Notes: a model not told the origin generated them from the letters alone. A stretch of DNA of 64,000 nucleotides from Leuconostoc kimchii IMSNU 11154 (GCF_000092505.1 NC_014136.1:1758501-1822500), one strand, 5' to 3'; shown: positions 19,259-26,882, counted from the first letter of the stretch. A program made the numbers and translations.

Positions 19259-20170
19259 ATGAGTGATGTAACAGTTTCAGCTGTCATTGTGACATATAAT
19301 CGCCTGTCACTATTAAAAAAGGCGATACCAAAGGTTTTAAATCAGCGCACTCACGCCTTGAAACATCTGATTATTATTAATGGTGCGAGTAATGATGGTA
19401 CAAGAGAGTACCTTGATTCGCTCGTGGACAAACGTTTAATTATCATTAATTTGTCTGAAAATATTGGTGGTGCTGGCGGTTTCAATCAAGGTATACGTCA
19501 ATTTTATGAAAGAACATCAGATGACTTCGTTTGGGTCATGGATGATGACTCGATGCCATCAGAAGACGCTCTGGAAAAACTATTAGCTATGTTTGAAGCT
19601 AATTCGCTGGCTGGTTGGGGCGCTAGCAAAGTAATTTGGGTTGATGGTAGTTTTTCAAGAATGAATTTTCCAGGTACCGTGACAGGTCAACGGTATCATA
19701 TTTATTCAGGAGCAGAAAACTGGGTACAAATTAAAAATGCGACATTTGTGTCGACAATTTTTAAACGTGCATTGGTTCAACAAATTGGTTTACCACAAAA
19801 AGAATATTTCATTTGGGGTGACGATATGGAGTTTACACAACGTGCAGCACAACAAATGATTGGCTATTATGTGCGAGACTCAGTTGTTGTGCACGAAAGT
19901 CAATTTAATGCTAAACCTGGAGATATTGTGGGTGAAAAATTAAACGAGCGTTTACCAAGATATCTATATGAGTATCGTAATCGTATTTTGACGTCACGTC
20001 GTCGGCATAAACGATCAAAAATGTTGAAAACGCTGGCACACAGTGCACTAGATTTTTTAAGAACATTGCTATTACCAGGCGTTTCGTATCGTGGCAGAAA
20101 ATTGTTAATTATTATCAAAGGGACATACCGTGGCCTGAAATTCAACCCGAAAATAGAGTATTTATCTTAA
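19259..20170 (+). CDS. GT2 family glycosyltransferase (GlfT2-like rhamnosyl/galactosyl type)
   Basis: 303 aa. GT-A fold with VSAVIVTYNRLSLLKKAI, GGAGGFNQGIRQ, the DXD motif in VWVMDDDSMPSEDALE, and FIWGDDMEFTQRA as the catalytic base region. The C-terminus is basic (SRRRHKRSK). The FIWGDD/GGAGGFN pattern resembles the rhamnosyl- and galactofuranosyl-transferases, so use of the UDP-Galf made by Glf is plausible but not proven. I chose ATG 19259 because AAAAAGGAAG lies just upstream; an earlier ATG at 19214 would add 15 residues before the fold and has no such site. Confidence 0.88.
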   Translation: MSDVTVSAVIVTYNRLSLLKKAIPKVLNQRTHALKHLIIINGASNDGTREYLDSLVDKRLIIINLSENIGGAGGFNQGIRQFYERTSDDFVWVMDDDSMPSEDALEKLLAMFEANSLAGWGASKVIWVDGSFSRMNFPGTVTGQRYHIYSGAENWVQIKNATFVSTIFKRALVQQIGLPQKEYFIWGDDMEFTQRAAQQMIGYYVRDSVVVHESQFNAKPGDIVGEKLNERLPRYLYEYRNRILTSRRRHKRSKMLKTLAHSALDFLRTLLLPGVSYRGRKLLIIIKGTYRGLKFNPKIEYLS

Positions 20171-20229
20171 AGCAGGATGTTCCCGAAATAAAATAACTGC
20201 TTGTTTAGTTAAGTATTGCGGTGATAAAC

Positions 20230-20235
20230 TATAAT
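20230..20235 (+). promoter_or_regulatory. -10 box for the riboswitch-permease transcript
   Basis: TATAAT 13 bases before the riboswitch P1 stem, so transcription would start close to the aptamer. No clear -35 is visible. Confidence 0.55.
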
Positions 20236-20247
20236 ATATTAGAAGTA

Positions 20248-20309
20248 TATGATATAGTGTCGGATAATGGCCGACTGTTTCTAGCCAACACCAATGTTGG
20301 ACTATCATA
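20248..20309 (+). promoter_or_regulatory. Purine riboswitch aptamer, guanine/hypoxanthine class
   Basis: P1 TATGATA/TATCATA (20248-20254, 20303-20309); P2 GTCGG/CCGAC with the conserved seven-base L2 ATAATGG; J2/3 containing GTTTCTA; P3 CCAACA/TGTTGG; J3/1 with C at 20302, the base that pairs with guanine or hypoxanthine. L3 is only four bases (CCAA) instead of the usual seven, but keeps the two Cs that would pair with the GG of L2. CTATCAT (20302-20308) can pair with ATGATAG (20333-20339) of the terminator, giving a classical OFF switch: ligand frees the terminator. Confidence 0.9.
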
Positions 20310-20317
20310 AATGTTAG

Positions 20318-20350
20318 ATCTGTCTATCGTTTATGATAGGCGGATTTTTT
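20318..20350 (+). terminator. Riboswitch expression-platform terminator
   Basis: ATCTGTCTATC, GTTTAT loop, GATAGGCGGAT (two G-T pairs), six T residues. Its 3' arm is complementary to the 3' side of riboswitch P1, so the two folds exclude each other. Confidence 0.88.
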
Positions 20351-20378
20351 GTATTTTATATATAGGAGAGAAAATAAA

Positions 20379-21827
20379 ATGTCGCATTTTTTTAAATTAG
20401 CTGAAAATAAAACGACCATTCGTCGTGAGATTATAGCTGGTATGACAACCTTTGTATCCATGGCTTATATCTTTTTTTTAAATCCACAAATTTTGGGTCA
20501 AGCTGGTATACCACAGCAAGCAGTTTTTTTGGCAGCGATTTTAGTCGCCGTGTTTGGCACGTTATTTATGGGACTATTCGCTAACGTGCCCTTTGCTCTT
20601 GCACCGGGTATTGGTATGCAAGCTTATTTTACTTACACAATTGTGTTTGGCTTTGGCTTTACTTGGCAACAAGCGCTTGCTATTGTCTTTTTGGTCGGTG
20701 TGGTCGATATCGTGATTACACTAACACATGGTCGTCGTGCCATTGTTAAGGGAATACCCACTGAATTAAAAGCTGCCATCGGTGGTGGTATTGGTATGTT
20801 TGTGACATACATCGGTCTGAAAAACGCAGGCTTTATTAATTTTATTGTGGATCCTGATAATATTAAAACACTGAATAACAAACCATTTACTGGAAAAGAA
20901 ACAGATAGTATACATGCAATTTTAGCAAACGGTGGTGTCACACCAGAGTTAGCAAAATTTAATGATCCTGCTGTTTTATTAGCCTTAATTGGTTTTATTA
21001 TTTTGGTTGTTTTAGTGATGCGAAAAGTACCTGGTGCGTTCTTAATCACTTTAATAGCGACAACACTTATTGGTATCCCAATGGGTGTGACTAACCCGCA
21101 TATTCAACCGGGTACGTCAATTGGTTCTGCTTTTGGTTCTTTGGGACATGTATTTGGTCAAGCACTAGGAGCGAATGGGATTGGTGCGTTGTTTACTGAT
21201 TGGCATCATGCCTCTTTGGCAATTATTACGATTTTTGCTATGGGTTTGACTGGCTTATTTGATGCCATTGGCACATTGATCGGCATTGGTAATCAAACTG
21301 GCATTTTTTCACAAAAAGATACACAGGCGTTTGAGTCTGATAATGGTATTAATTCAAAAATGGATCGGGCGCTTGTTGTAGATACGTTCACCACTGCATT
21401 TGCAGGTATTGCTGGAACGTCTAACACAACAACATTTATTGAGTCTGCTACAGGTGTCGCAGCAGGTGCACGCACGGGCTTAGCTAATATTGTGACAGCG
21501 ATTGGTTTTGCGTCGATGATTATTTTTGCACCATTTGTTGGTGTGATACCAACAGCTGCCACGTCACCATTATTAATCTTAGTTGGTATCATGATGATGG
21601 GAGAGTTTAAAAAAGTGTCATGGCAAAACTTAGAGGTAGCCATACCTGCTTTCTTCACTTCTGTTTTCATGGCATTTTCGTATTCAATTTCGTATGGTAT
21701 CGCTGCAGGATTTTTGCTTTTTATTATTGTTAAAGTAGCGTTAGGCAAGTACAAAGATATTTCACCAGTTTTGTTGATTGTATCGATATTTTTCTTAATC
21801 AATTTTATTGTACTGGCATTTATGTAA
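20379..21827 (+). CDS. Guanine/hypoxanthine permease, AzgA/PbuG type
   Basis: Membrane transporter importing purine bases. The 482-aa product has about 12 hydrophobic segments and the AzgA-like signatures RREIIAGMTTFVSMAYIFFLNP, ALAPGIGMQAYFTYT, GLFDAIGTLIGIGNQTG and AGIAGTSNTTTFIESATGVAAGARTG. The guanine-class riboswitch in its leader independently supports the substrate. ATG 20379 follows AGGAGAG by eight bases; the upstream in-frame ATG at 20349 sits in the terminator T tract and is rejected. Confidence 0.93.
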   Translation: MSHFFKLAENKTTIRREIIAGMTTFVSMAYIFFLNPQILGQAGIPQQAVFLAAILVAVFGTLFMGLFANVPFALAPGIGMQAYFTYTIVFGFGFTWQQALAIVFLVGVVDIVITLTHGRRAIVKGIPTELKAAIGGGIGMFVTYIGLKNAGFINFIVDPDNIKTLNNKPFTGKETDSIHAILANGGVTPELAKFNDPAVLLALIGFIILVVLVMRKVPGAFLITLIATTLIGIPMGVTNPHIQPGTSIGSAFGSLGHVFGQALGANGIGALFTDWHHASLAIITIFAMGLTGLFDAIGTLIGIGNQTGIFSQKDTQAFESDNGINSKMDRALVVDTFTTAFAGIAGTSNTTTFIESATGVAAGARTGLANIVTAIGFASMIIFAPFVGVIPTAATSPLLILVGIMMMGEFKKVSWQNLEVAIPAFFTSVFMAFSYSISYGIAAGFLLFIIVKVALGKYKDISPVLLIVSIFFLINFIVLAFM

Positions 21828-21862
21828 TGTCCTTTTAAATTTTTTTTGCTAGCATGACAAAC

Positions 21863-21888
21863 AAAACCGCCTAACTGGCGGTTTTTTT
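21863..21888 (+). terminator. Terminator after the purine permease
   Basis: AAAACCGCC, TAACT loop, GGCGGTTTT, seven-T tract. The csp promoter begins two bases later. Confidence 0.92.
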
Positions 21889-21896
21889 GATACAAT
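21888..21896 (+). promoter_or_regulatory. Extended -10 promoter of csp; predicts a leaderless mRNA
   Basis: TGATACAAT (TGn plus TACAAT 21891-21896), six bases (aagtat), then the csp ATG. No Shine-Dalgarno sequence; the -35 place is filled by the terminator stem, consistent with an extended -10 promoter. Confidence 0.55.
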
Positions 21897-21902
21897 AAGT
21901 AT

Positions 21903-22127
21903 ATGAAAACAGGAACAGTAAAAATTTGGCAAAAAGAACGTGGCTATGGCTACATTACTCCCGATGAAGGTGGCGAAGACGTCTTTGTACACTTTAATGG
22001 TATAGATATGGACGGCTTCAAATCGCTCAATCAAGGTGAAAAAGTGACTTATCAACTAGTACAAGGTTACAAGAACTATCAAGCGGCTCAAGTGCAGCCA
22101 GTTATGAAAAAAGCGTCAGAAATATAA
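21903..22127 (+). CDS. Cold-shock domain protein
   Basis: Single-stranded nucleic-acid binding beta-barrel, 74 aa. RNP1 is ERGYGYITPD (the usual form is GFGFI) and RNP2 is DVFVHFNGID. An acidic/basic C-terminal tail (QPVMKKASEI) extends it slightly past the 66-aa norm. Major cold-shock genes usually have long structured leaders; this one has none and starts six bases after an extended -10. Its stop overlaps the start of the Nudix gene (TAATG), an unusual partnership. It is probably an accessory, non-cold-induced paralogue. Confidence 0.88.
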   Translation: MKTGTVKIWQKERGYGYITPDEGGEDVFVHFNGIDMDGFKSLNQGEKVTYQLVQGYKNYQAAQVQPVMKKASEI

Positions 22128-22678
22128 TGGCAGAACGCGAGCAAGTGACGAATTCAAACATTGTATATGAAGGACCAATATTTAGTGTTGAAAAACAAGA
22201 GGTTAAGCTGTACAATGGCCGTCAATCACAACGTGATATTGTTCGACATGTACCAGCTATCGCAGTTTTGCCGTTTGTTGATGCCGATCATATGATGATT
22301 GAAAAACAATATCGGGCTACTATTGGTGATTTTATATTAGAGATACCAGCTGGTAAATTGGATGAACGCGATTTGGCTGTACCAGAACACGCTGTTGAAC
22401 GTGAGCTTAATGAGGAATTGCGTATGACAGCGGGTACGATTGAACGTGTGATGGGCTTTTTTGAGACGGTTGGTTTTTCAGATGCTTACATGCATGTTTA
22501 TGTGGCACGTGATCTCAAACCTATTCCGCTGAGCAAACAATTACCAAGAGATTTGGGAGAATCCTTGGATCTGATTACAATCTCTTTTGATGAGATGAAA
22601 ACATTATTTGAATCCGGAAAGATAAATGATCAAAAGACAGTACTCGCATTTTTGTATTGGTCTTATTTAAGAGGTTAG
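22127..22678 (+). CDS. nudF: Nudix hydrolase, ADP-ribose pyrophosphatase-like
   Basis: 183 aa, similar in layout to B. subtilis NudF: YEGPIFSVEKQEVKLYNG, RHVPAIAVLPFVD, IEKQYRATIGDFILEIPAGKL, then the Nudix box. It probably splits ADP-ribose to AMP and ribose-5-phosphate. The box is atypical. After GKL, the segment DERDLAVPEHAVE is two residues longer than usual, and RELNEELRM keeps the three metal-binding Glu but replaces the conserved Gly by Arg. Start overlaps the csp stop by one base; the next gene follows after one base, so the three are one operon. Confidence 0.85.
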   Translation: MAEREQVTNSNIVYEGPIFSVEKQEVKLYNGRQSQRDIVRHVPAIAVLPFVDADHMMIEKQYRATIGDFILEIPAGKLDERDLAVPEHAVERELNEELRMTAGTIERVMGFFETVGFSDAYMHVYVARDLKPIPLSKQLPRDLGESLDLITISFDEMKTLFESGKINDQKTVLAFLYWSYLRG

Positions 22679-22679
22679 T

Positions 22680-22976
22680 ATGTCAGAGGAACTATCACGT
22701 AGAGACGAAAAAAAAGCGCAAAAAAGGCGAGAAAAAGAACGTGCCCAGGTCGAGCGAGCATACGCCAAGGCACACCCTACAGAGATTACTGTTGTTCAAC
22801 CTGAAACGCGTGAAGAAATGCGTTTAACAAGAAAAGGTCGCTACGAGTTGGGATCCGACGGTAAATTAACGGCCCAAGGGAAATCCAGTCGTCTGACTCA
22901 TCGATATAACATGGCAATTATTGTATTACTATTATTGATAGTTACCACGTATGCCTATTTCTTTTTAGTGCATTAA
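22680..22976 (+). CDS. Small single-pass membrane protein of unknown function
   Basis: 98 aa. The N-terminal half is highly charged (RRDEKKAQKRREKERAQVERAYAKAH), the middle carries ETREEMRLTRKGRYEL, and one transmembrane helix (MAIIVLLLLIVTTYAYFFLV) ends the protein, so a cytosolic charged tail anchored at the membrane is likely. Genes of this type sit between nudF and mtn in related lactic acid bacteria as far as I recall, with no assigned function. GAGGTTAGT just upstream is a plausible ribosome-binding site. Confidence 0.75.
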   Translation: MSEELSRRDEKKAQKRREKERAQVERAYAKAHPTEITVVQPETREEMRLTRKGRYELGSDGKLTAQGKSSRLTHRYNMAIIVLLLLIVTTYAYFFLVH

Positions 22977-23028
22977 TCACTTGAATCGATTAACTATGAA
23001 AATTTGAAAGGAAATCAAGCTGATAGTA

Positions 23029-23034
23029 TATAAT
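23029..23034 (+). promoter_or_regulatory. -10 box upstream of mtn
   Basis: TATAAT, with TTGAAA at 23004-23009 as a poorly spaced -35 (19 bases). It gives a leader of about 48 bases that has no ribosome-binding site before mtn but carries a five-codon mini-ORF (ATG 23062 to TGA). An alternative weak -10, GATATT at 23077, lies six bases before the mtn ATG. Confidence 0.45.
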
Positions 23035-23088
23035 AGCCAATAAGCGACGTCTTGGTTATTATGACAATGAGTTTTTGATATTTAAAAC

Positions 23089-23763
23089 ATGAAAATTGGA
23101 ATTATCACGCCAATGGCGGAAGAAAAAATTGCTTTAATTGCGGCGCTAGAGAACATAACGACTAAACAGCATGGTGGCACAGAAATTACGCACGGCCAGT
23201 ACAATGGACATGAAGTCATTCTGACAGAATCTGGTATTGGAAAGGTTGCAGCAGCTTCAGCGACAACAGTAATGATTGATAACTTTCAACCTGATTTAAT
23301 TGTTAATACTGGCTCAGCAGGTGCATTAGATCCACAACTAAAAATTGGGGATGAAGTCATTGGTACGCGGATTGCATATTCGGATGTTGATGTCACGGTG
23401 TTTGGTTATGAATTTGGTCAACTGCCTAACAAACCACTGTACTTTGAAGCAGATACACAGGTTGTGAAAGCCTTTGAAAAACTGACTGCTGTCAAAGAAG
23501 GTTTAATTGTTTCAGGTGATCAATTTGTTCAAATGGACGCTAAGCAGCGCATTTTGTCTCATTTTCCTGAAGCATTGGTTGCTGAGATGGAAGCTGCTGC
23601 TGTTGCTCAAGTGGCTTATCAATTCAATACACCATTCATTGTATTGCGTGGTGTTTCAGATTTGGCTGATGGTGATTCAGGAATTGTGTTTGATGACTAT
23701 GTGATAGCCGCTGGGAAAGCATCAGCCAAACTATTGCTAGCCTATCTTGACAGTCAAAGCTAA
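23089..23763 (+). CDS. mtn: 5'-methylthioadenosine/S-adenosylhomocysteine nucleosidase
   Basis: Hydrolyses MTA and SAH to adenine and the thioribose or ribosyl-homocysteine, recycling by-products of SAM use and feeding the LuxS route. 224 aa with the family motifs MKIGIITPMAEEKIAL, the catalytic Glu near residue 12, GIGKVAAASATT, NTGSAGALDP, ALVAEMEAAAVAQV (substrate Met-Glu) and VLRGVSDLADGD with catalytic Asp. Length is standard. There is no clear ribosome-binding site before this ATG. Confidence 0.94.
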   Translation: MKIGIITPMAEEKIALIAALENITTKQHGGTEITHGQYNGHEVILTESGIGKVAAASATTVMIDNFQPDLIVNTGSAGALDPQLKIGDEVIGTRIAYSDVDVTVFGYEFGQLPNKPLYFEADTQVVKAFEKLTAVKEGLIVSGDQFVQMDAKQRILSHFPEALVAEMEAAAVAQVAYQFNTPFIVLRGVSDLADGDSGIVFDDYVIAAGKASAKLLLAYLDSQS

Positions 23764-23770
23764 TATCATT

Positions 23771-23791
23771 AGACCGTGTGAGCGGTCTTTT
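23771..23791 (+). terminator. Terminator after mtn
   Basis: AGACCG, TGTGAG loop, CGGTCT, TTT. The stem is short and the T tract brief; moderate strength. Confidence 0.7.
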
Positions 23792-23848
23792 GTATTTTAA
23801 AAGTGCTTATGATACCATAATAATACGACTGATTTAAGGATTAAGAAA

Positions 23849-24505
23849 ATGATAACAACTTATAATTTAAAAGCGAGTGGGGATATTCTAGTGATTATTC
23901 TCGAACCAAATGCTGCCACACAAAGTGTCACGACTAAAGGGGCAGTGACTTGCATTAAAAATATTGAAACTGGCGAGACTACAGGATTTAACATTGCAGG
24001 AATTGGCGACAAATTGGGCTTAACTAAACAGTCTGGACCAGTTAATTTAAGCGATGAACAGATCAATATCATTAACGACGAGATTGAAAAAGCAGGGTTT
24101 AAAGCAGAGCTGACAACATCTGAATCAAAACTAGTTGTCGGTCGTGTTCAGCGTATGACGCCTCATCCTGATTCAGATCATTTGCATGTTACCATAACCG
24201 AAGTTGGAAAAGGCAAGACGTTGCAAATTGTTTCCGGATCACCTAACATGCAGGTTGGTATTAAAGTGGCTGTTGCGCAACCTGGTACCATGATGCCATC
24301 AGGCGCTTTAATTTGGTCAGGCGAATTACGCGGTGTTGCTTCCAGTGGCATGATTGTTTCTGGACGTGAGTTACAATTACCTGGCGCACCTGAAAAACCA
24401 GGCGCGCTAGTATTACCAGAAAATTTTGGTGAGGTGGGAGAGCCTTTTGATTTTAAGCAGGCACAATCACTCTACACTTCCGGATTAGTGGATACAAATT
24501 ATTAA
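23849..24505 (+). CDS. ytpR: YtpR family tRNA-binding (EMAP/OB-fold) protein
   Basis: 218 aa. The N-terminal half is DUF4479-like. The C-terminal half is the OB-fold tRNA-binding domain also found at the start of PheT: VVGRVQRMTPHPDSDHLHVTITEVGKGKTLQIVSGSPNM, KVAVAQPGTMMPSG, and GVASSGMIVSGRELQLP. The family is widespread in Firmicutes; tRNA binding is inferred from the domain and no enzyme activity is known. TTTAAGGATT is the ribosome-binding site. It begins an apparent operon with a 49-aa gene and murC. Confidence 0.9.
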   Translation: MITTYNLKASGDILVIILEPNAATQSVTTKGAVTCIKNIETGETTGFNIAGIGDKLGLTKQSGPVNLSDEQINIINDEIEKAGFKAELTTSESKLVVGRVQRMTPHPDSDHLHVTITEVGKGKTLQIVSGSPNMQVGIKVAVAQPGTMMPSGALIWSGELRGVASSGMIVSGRELQLPGAPEKPGALVLPENFGEVGEPFDFKQAQSLYTSGLVDTNY

Positions 24506-24506
24506 A

Positions 24507-24656
24507 ATGCGTACACAAGATAAATTACAAAATGCACCACGTGTTTATCGCACATTTAATGGTGAGTTTGCGCAATATCGAAAGCTTGTATTTGAATTGC
24601 GTAAAGGTGAGTTGCAATATTTTATTTTTGAATCAGATAGGGGAAGTCATGTCTAA
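24507..24656 (+). CDS. Small 49-aa protein between ytpR and murC
   Basis: An open frame (MRTQDKLQNAPRVYRTFNGE ... FESDRGSHV) starting one base after the ytpR stop and overlapping the murC start by 8 bases. This tight packing is typical of a real translated gene and would couple murC translation. It has no Cys, no membrane segment and a balanced charge. There is no ribosome-binding site before the ATG. I do not recognise the family. Confidence 0.5.
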   Translation: MRTQDKLQNAPRVYRTFNGEFAQYRKLVFELRKGELQYFIFESDRGSHV

Positions 24657-25983
24657 AACGTATTATTTTATTGGGATTAAAGGGACTGGTATGGGCCCTT
24701 TAGCACAAATTTTGCATGATCAGGGGCATACTGTTTTAGGCTCTGATATTGATGCTTATACATATACACAGGCGCCGTTAGAAGCAGCGGGTATTAAAAT
24801 ACTATCGTTCAATAAAAATAATATTGCTAATTATCGTGAAGCGGTTTTTGTTCGTGGCAATGCTTTTTCTGATGATCATGTTGAGGTTGCTCAAGCATTA
24901 GCACTGGGTGTCCATATGATTTCATATCCTGAAGCTGTGCAAGAGCAGATTGAACAAACAACTGCGATAGCTGTGGCAGGGGCGCATGGTAAAACTTCAA
25001 CGACTGGCTTGTTAGCGCACGTATTAAAAAACATTGCACCCACTTCTTATCTTATTGGGGATGGCACAGGTCGCGGCGTTCCCAGTTCACAATTCTTTGT
25101 TGTTGAAGCAGATGAGTATCGCAGACATTTCAAAGACTATGTACCTGACTATGCTATTTTAACCAATATTGATTTTGATCATCCAGATTATTACCAGGAT
25201 ATTCAAGATGTAACGCACGCATTTTCTGATTTTGCTAGTCATGTTAAAAAAGCAATTTTTGCTTGGGGAGATGATGAGCACTTGAGAGCATTGCATCCTA
25301 AAGCAGATGTTTATTATTACGGTACAAACAGTGATAAGGATGATTTCGTGGCAACAAATATTCATAAATCAACCGAAGGATCCCATTTTACTGTTGTTTT
25401 TCGTGGTGAGACGTTAGGTGAGTTCTCGGTACCGTTATTCGGACAACATAGTATTTTAAATGCGCTAGCAGTCATTGCTGTTGCATATATGGAAAAAGTT
25501 AATCTCACGTTAATTCGTCAATACCTAATGACATATCAAGGGGTTAAACGTCGTTTTAGTGAGAAACAAATCGCTGATATTACTGTGATTGATGACTATG
25601 CACATCATCCGACAGAAATTGATGCAACCTTAGACGCTGCTCGTCAAAAATACCCTAATAAACAAATTATTGCTATTTTTCAGCCACATACATACTCACG
25701 TGTCATTGCCTACAAGGATGAGTTTGCTAAGAGTTTAGAAGCAGCAGACAAAGTTTACTTAGCCAACATTTTTGGTTCGGCACGAGAAAAGGCAGGCGCA
25801 GTAACATCAGCAGAAATTGGTGCAGAAATTAGTAAGTTTGGTGGCATTATTGAAGAAGATAATATGAGTTTACTCATGCCTTATGAAAATGCTGTCATGG
25901 TGTTTATGGGTGCTGGCGATATTGAAAAATACGAATTTGCATATGAAAAACTACTCGGACAGTTAAGAACTGATTTGCAATAA
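24649..25983 (+). CDS. murC: UDP-N-acetylmuramate--L-alanine ligase
   Basis: Adds L-Ala to UDP-MurNAc, the first amino acid of the peptidoglycan stem; cytosolic and ATP-dependent. The 444-aa protein has YFIGIKGTGMGPLAQIL, the ATP loop VAGAHGKTSTTG, EADEYRRHF, NIDFDHPDYY, and the C-terminal VIDDYAHHPTEID and IFQPHTYSR. ATG 24649 is chosen because AGGGGAAG lies a few bases upstream and the protein then starts with MSKTYYFIG, the normal MurC N-terminus. A longer in-frame start at 24532 is inside the preceding small gene and is rejected. Confidence 0.95.
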   Translation: MSKTYYFIGIKGTGMGPLAQILHDQGHTVLGSDIDAYTYTQAPLEAAGIKILSFNKNNIANYREAVFVRGNAFSDDHVEVAQALALGVHMISYPEAVQEQIEQTTAIAVAGAHGKTSTTGLLAHVLKNIAPTSYLIGDGTGRGVPSSQFFVVEADEYRRHFKDYVPDYAILTNIDFDHPDYYQDIQDVTHAFSDFASHVKKAIFAWGDDEHLRALHPKADVYYYGTNSDKDDFVATNIHKSTEGSHFTVVFRGETLGEFSVPLFGQHSILNALAVIAVAYMEKVNLTLIRQYLMTYQGVKRRFSEKQIADITVIDDYAHHPTEIDATLDAARQKYPNKQIIAIFQPHTYSRVIAYKDEFAKSLEAADKVYLANIFGSAREKAGAVTSAEIGAEISKFGGIIEEDNMSLLMPYENAVMVFMGAGDIEKYEFAYEKLLGQLRTDLQ

Positions 25984-26065
25984 CTTTTTTTGAATTTTGG
26001 TAGTTACTTCTAAGAGGACCAGAAGTATGTCGTGAGGTGTTTTAATATATGTTTAATCGATACTC

Positions 26066-26080
26066 TGGTATAATATACCT
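26066..26080 (+). promoter_or_regulatory. Extended -10 promoter within a palindrome, before the BI-1 gene
   Basis: TGGTATAAT at 26066-26074; GGTATAATATACC (26068-26080) is a perfect odd palindrome covering the -10 and start point. The ~80-base leader carries a small hairpin, GTAGTA/TACTAC (26101-26118), and GAGGAG before the ATG. A repressor could recognise the palindrome, but symmetry around AT-rich -10 boxes also arises by chance. Confidence 0.5.
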
Positions 26081-26162
26081 AACCAGAAATGGCAACTGTT
26101 GTAGTAATTTGATACTACTTGAAGAAACAACTGGGGAATATATGTAATGTGAGGAGACTCAA

Positions 26163-26882
26163 ATGGATAATTTTAATATTAATACGCGTCGTGATGTGAC
26201 AGGCGTAGATGAAGGTATGCGGGCGTTTTTTAAACAAACCTACACTTTCATGGGAATAGCTGTTTTGGTTACAGCTATTACTGGATTTATCGTACAAAAA
26301 TTCTTTTTGGAACAAGCCATTGCGTTACTTGCGGGTAATTTTATCGGCGCACTAGCCCTTATTGGTATTCAGATGTTAATCATAACGATGATTGGACGCT
26401 CTACTTTTAAAAATCCAGCACGTGCTTTCGGGTTGCTTATGGCATTTGCGGTTGTTGAAGGCTTGACGTTTGGCTTATTGTTAGCCATTTACACGGGTGC
26501 TTCTGTTGTTATGGCATTTGTGTCTGCATCAGCAGTGTTTGGTGGTATGGCATTGTATGGTGTATTTACGAAACGTGATTTGACTGGTATGCGATCGATT
26601 CTTTTCGGCGCTTTAATCGGGATCATTGTTGCTTCAGTTGTGAATATGATCTTTTATAGCGGTATTGTATCATTGTTGTTATCGATTGTAAGTGTGGTCG
26701 TCTTTGCACTCTATACGGCTTATGATAATCAAAATCTGAAAATCATGTATAGCCAATTTGCTGGTCAAGCGGATACAACTGGACTAGCCGTTAATGGTGC
26801 ATTAAGATTATATCTTGATTTTGTCAACCTATTCTTTGCTTTAATTCGAATATTTGGTGTTGCTGGCGGATCACGAGATTAA
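26163..26882 (+). CDS. Bax inhibitor-1/YccA family membrane protein
   Basis: 239 aa with seven hydrophobic segments and the BI-1 signatures: a short N-terminal tail, FFKQTYTFMGIAVLVTAITGF, GLTFGLLLAIYTGASVV, TKRDLTGMRSILFGALIG, FALYTAYDNQNLK (the Asp pair of the calcium-leak pore) and ALRLYLDFVNLFFALIRIFG at the end. Bacterial members are pH-sensitive calcium-leak channels or interact with FtsH; the role here is inferred only from family. GAGGAG is an excellent ribosome-binding site. Confidence 0.92.
   Translation: MDNFNINTRRDVTGVDEGMRAFFKQTYTFMGIAVLVTAITGFIVQKFFLEQAIALLAGNFIGALALIGIQMLIITMIGRSTFKNPARAFGLLMAFAVVEGLTFGLLLAIYTGASVVMAFVSASAVFGGMALYGVFTKRDLTGMRSILFGALIGIIVASVVNMIFYSGIVSLLLSIVSVVVFALYTAYDNQNLKIMYSQFAGQADTTGLAVNGALRLYLDFVNLFFALIRIFGVAGGSRD

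Noticed and set aside
20248-20309. Adenine-class or 2'-deoxyguanosine reading of the riboswitch
   Set aside because: The specificity base in J3/1 is C (20302) not U, and J2/3 is the ordinary GTTTCTA form; the adjacent purine permease also fits guanine/hypoxanthine.
20349-20378. Earlier ATG for the purine permease
   Set aside because: It lies in the riboswitch terminator T tract and has no ribosome-binding site, whereas 20379 has AGGAGAG.
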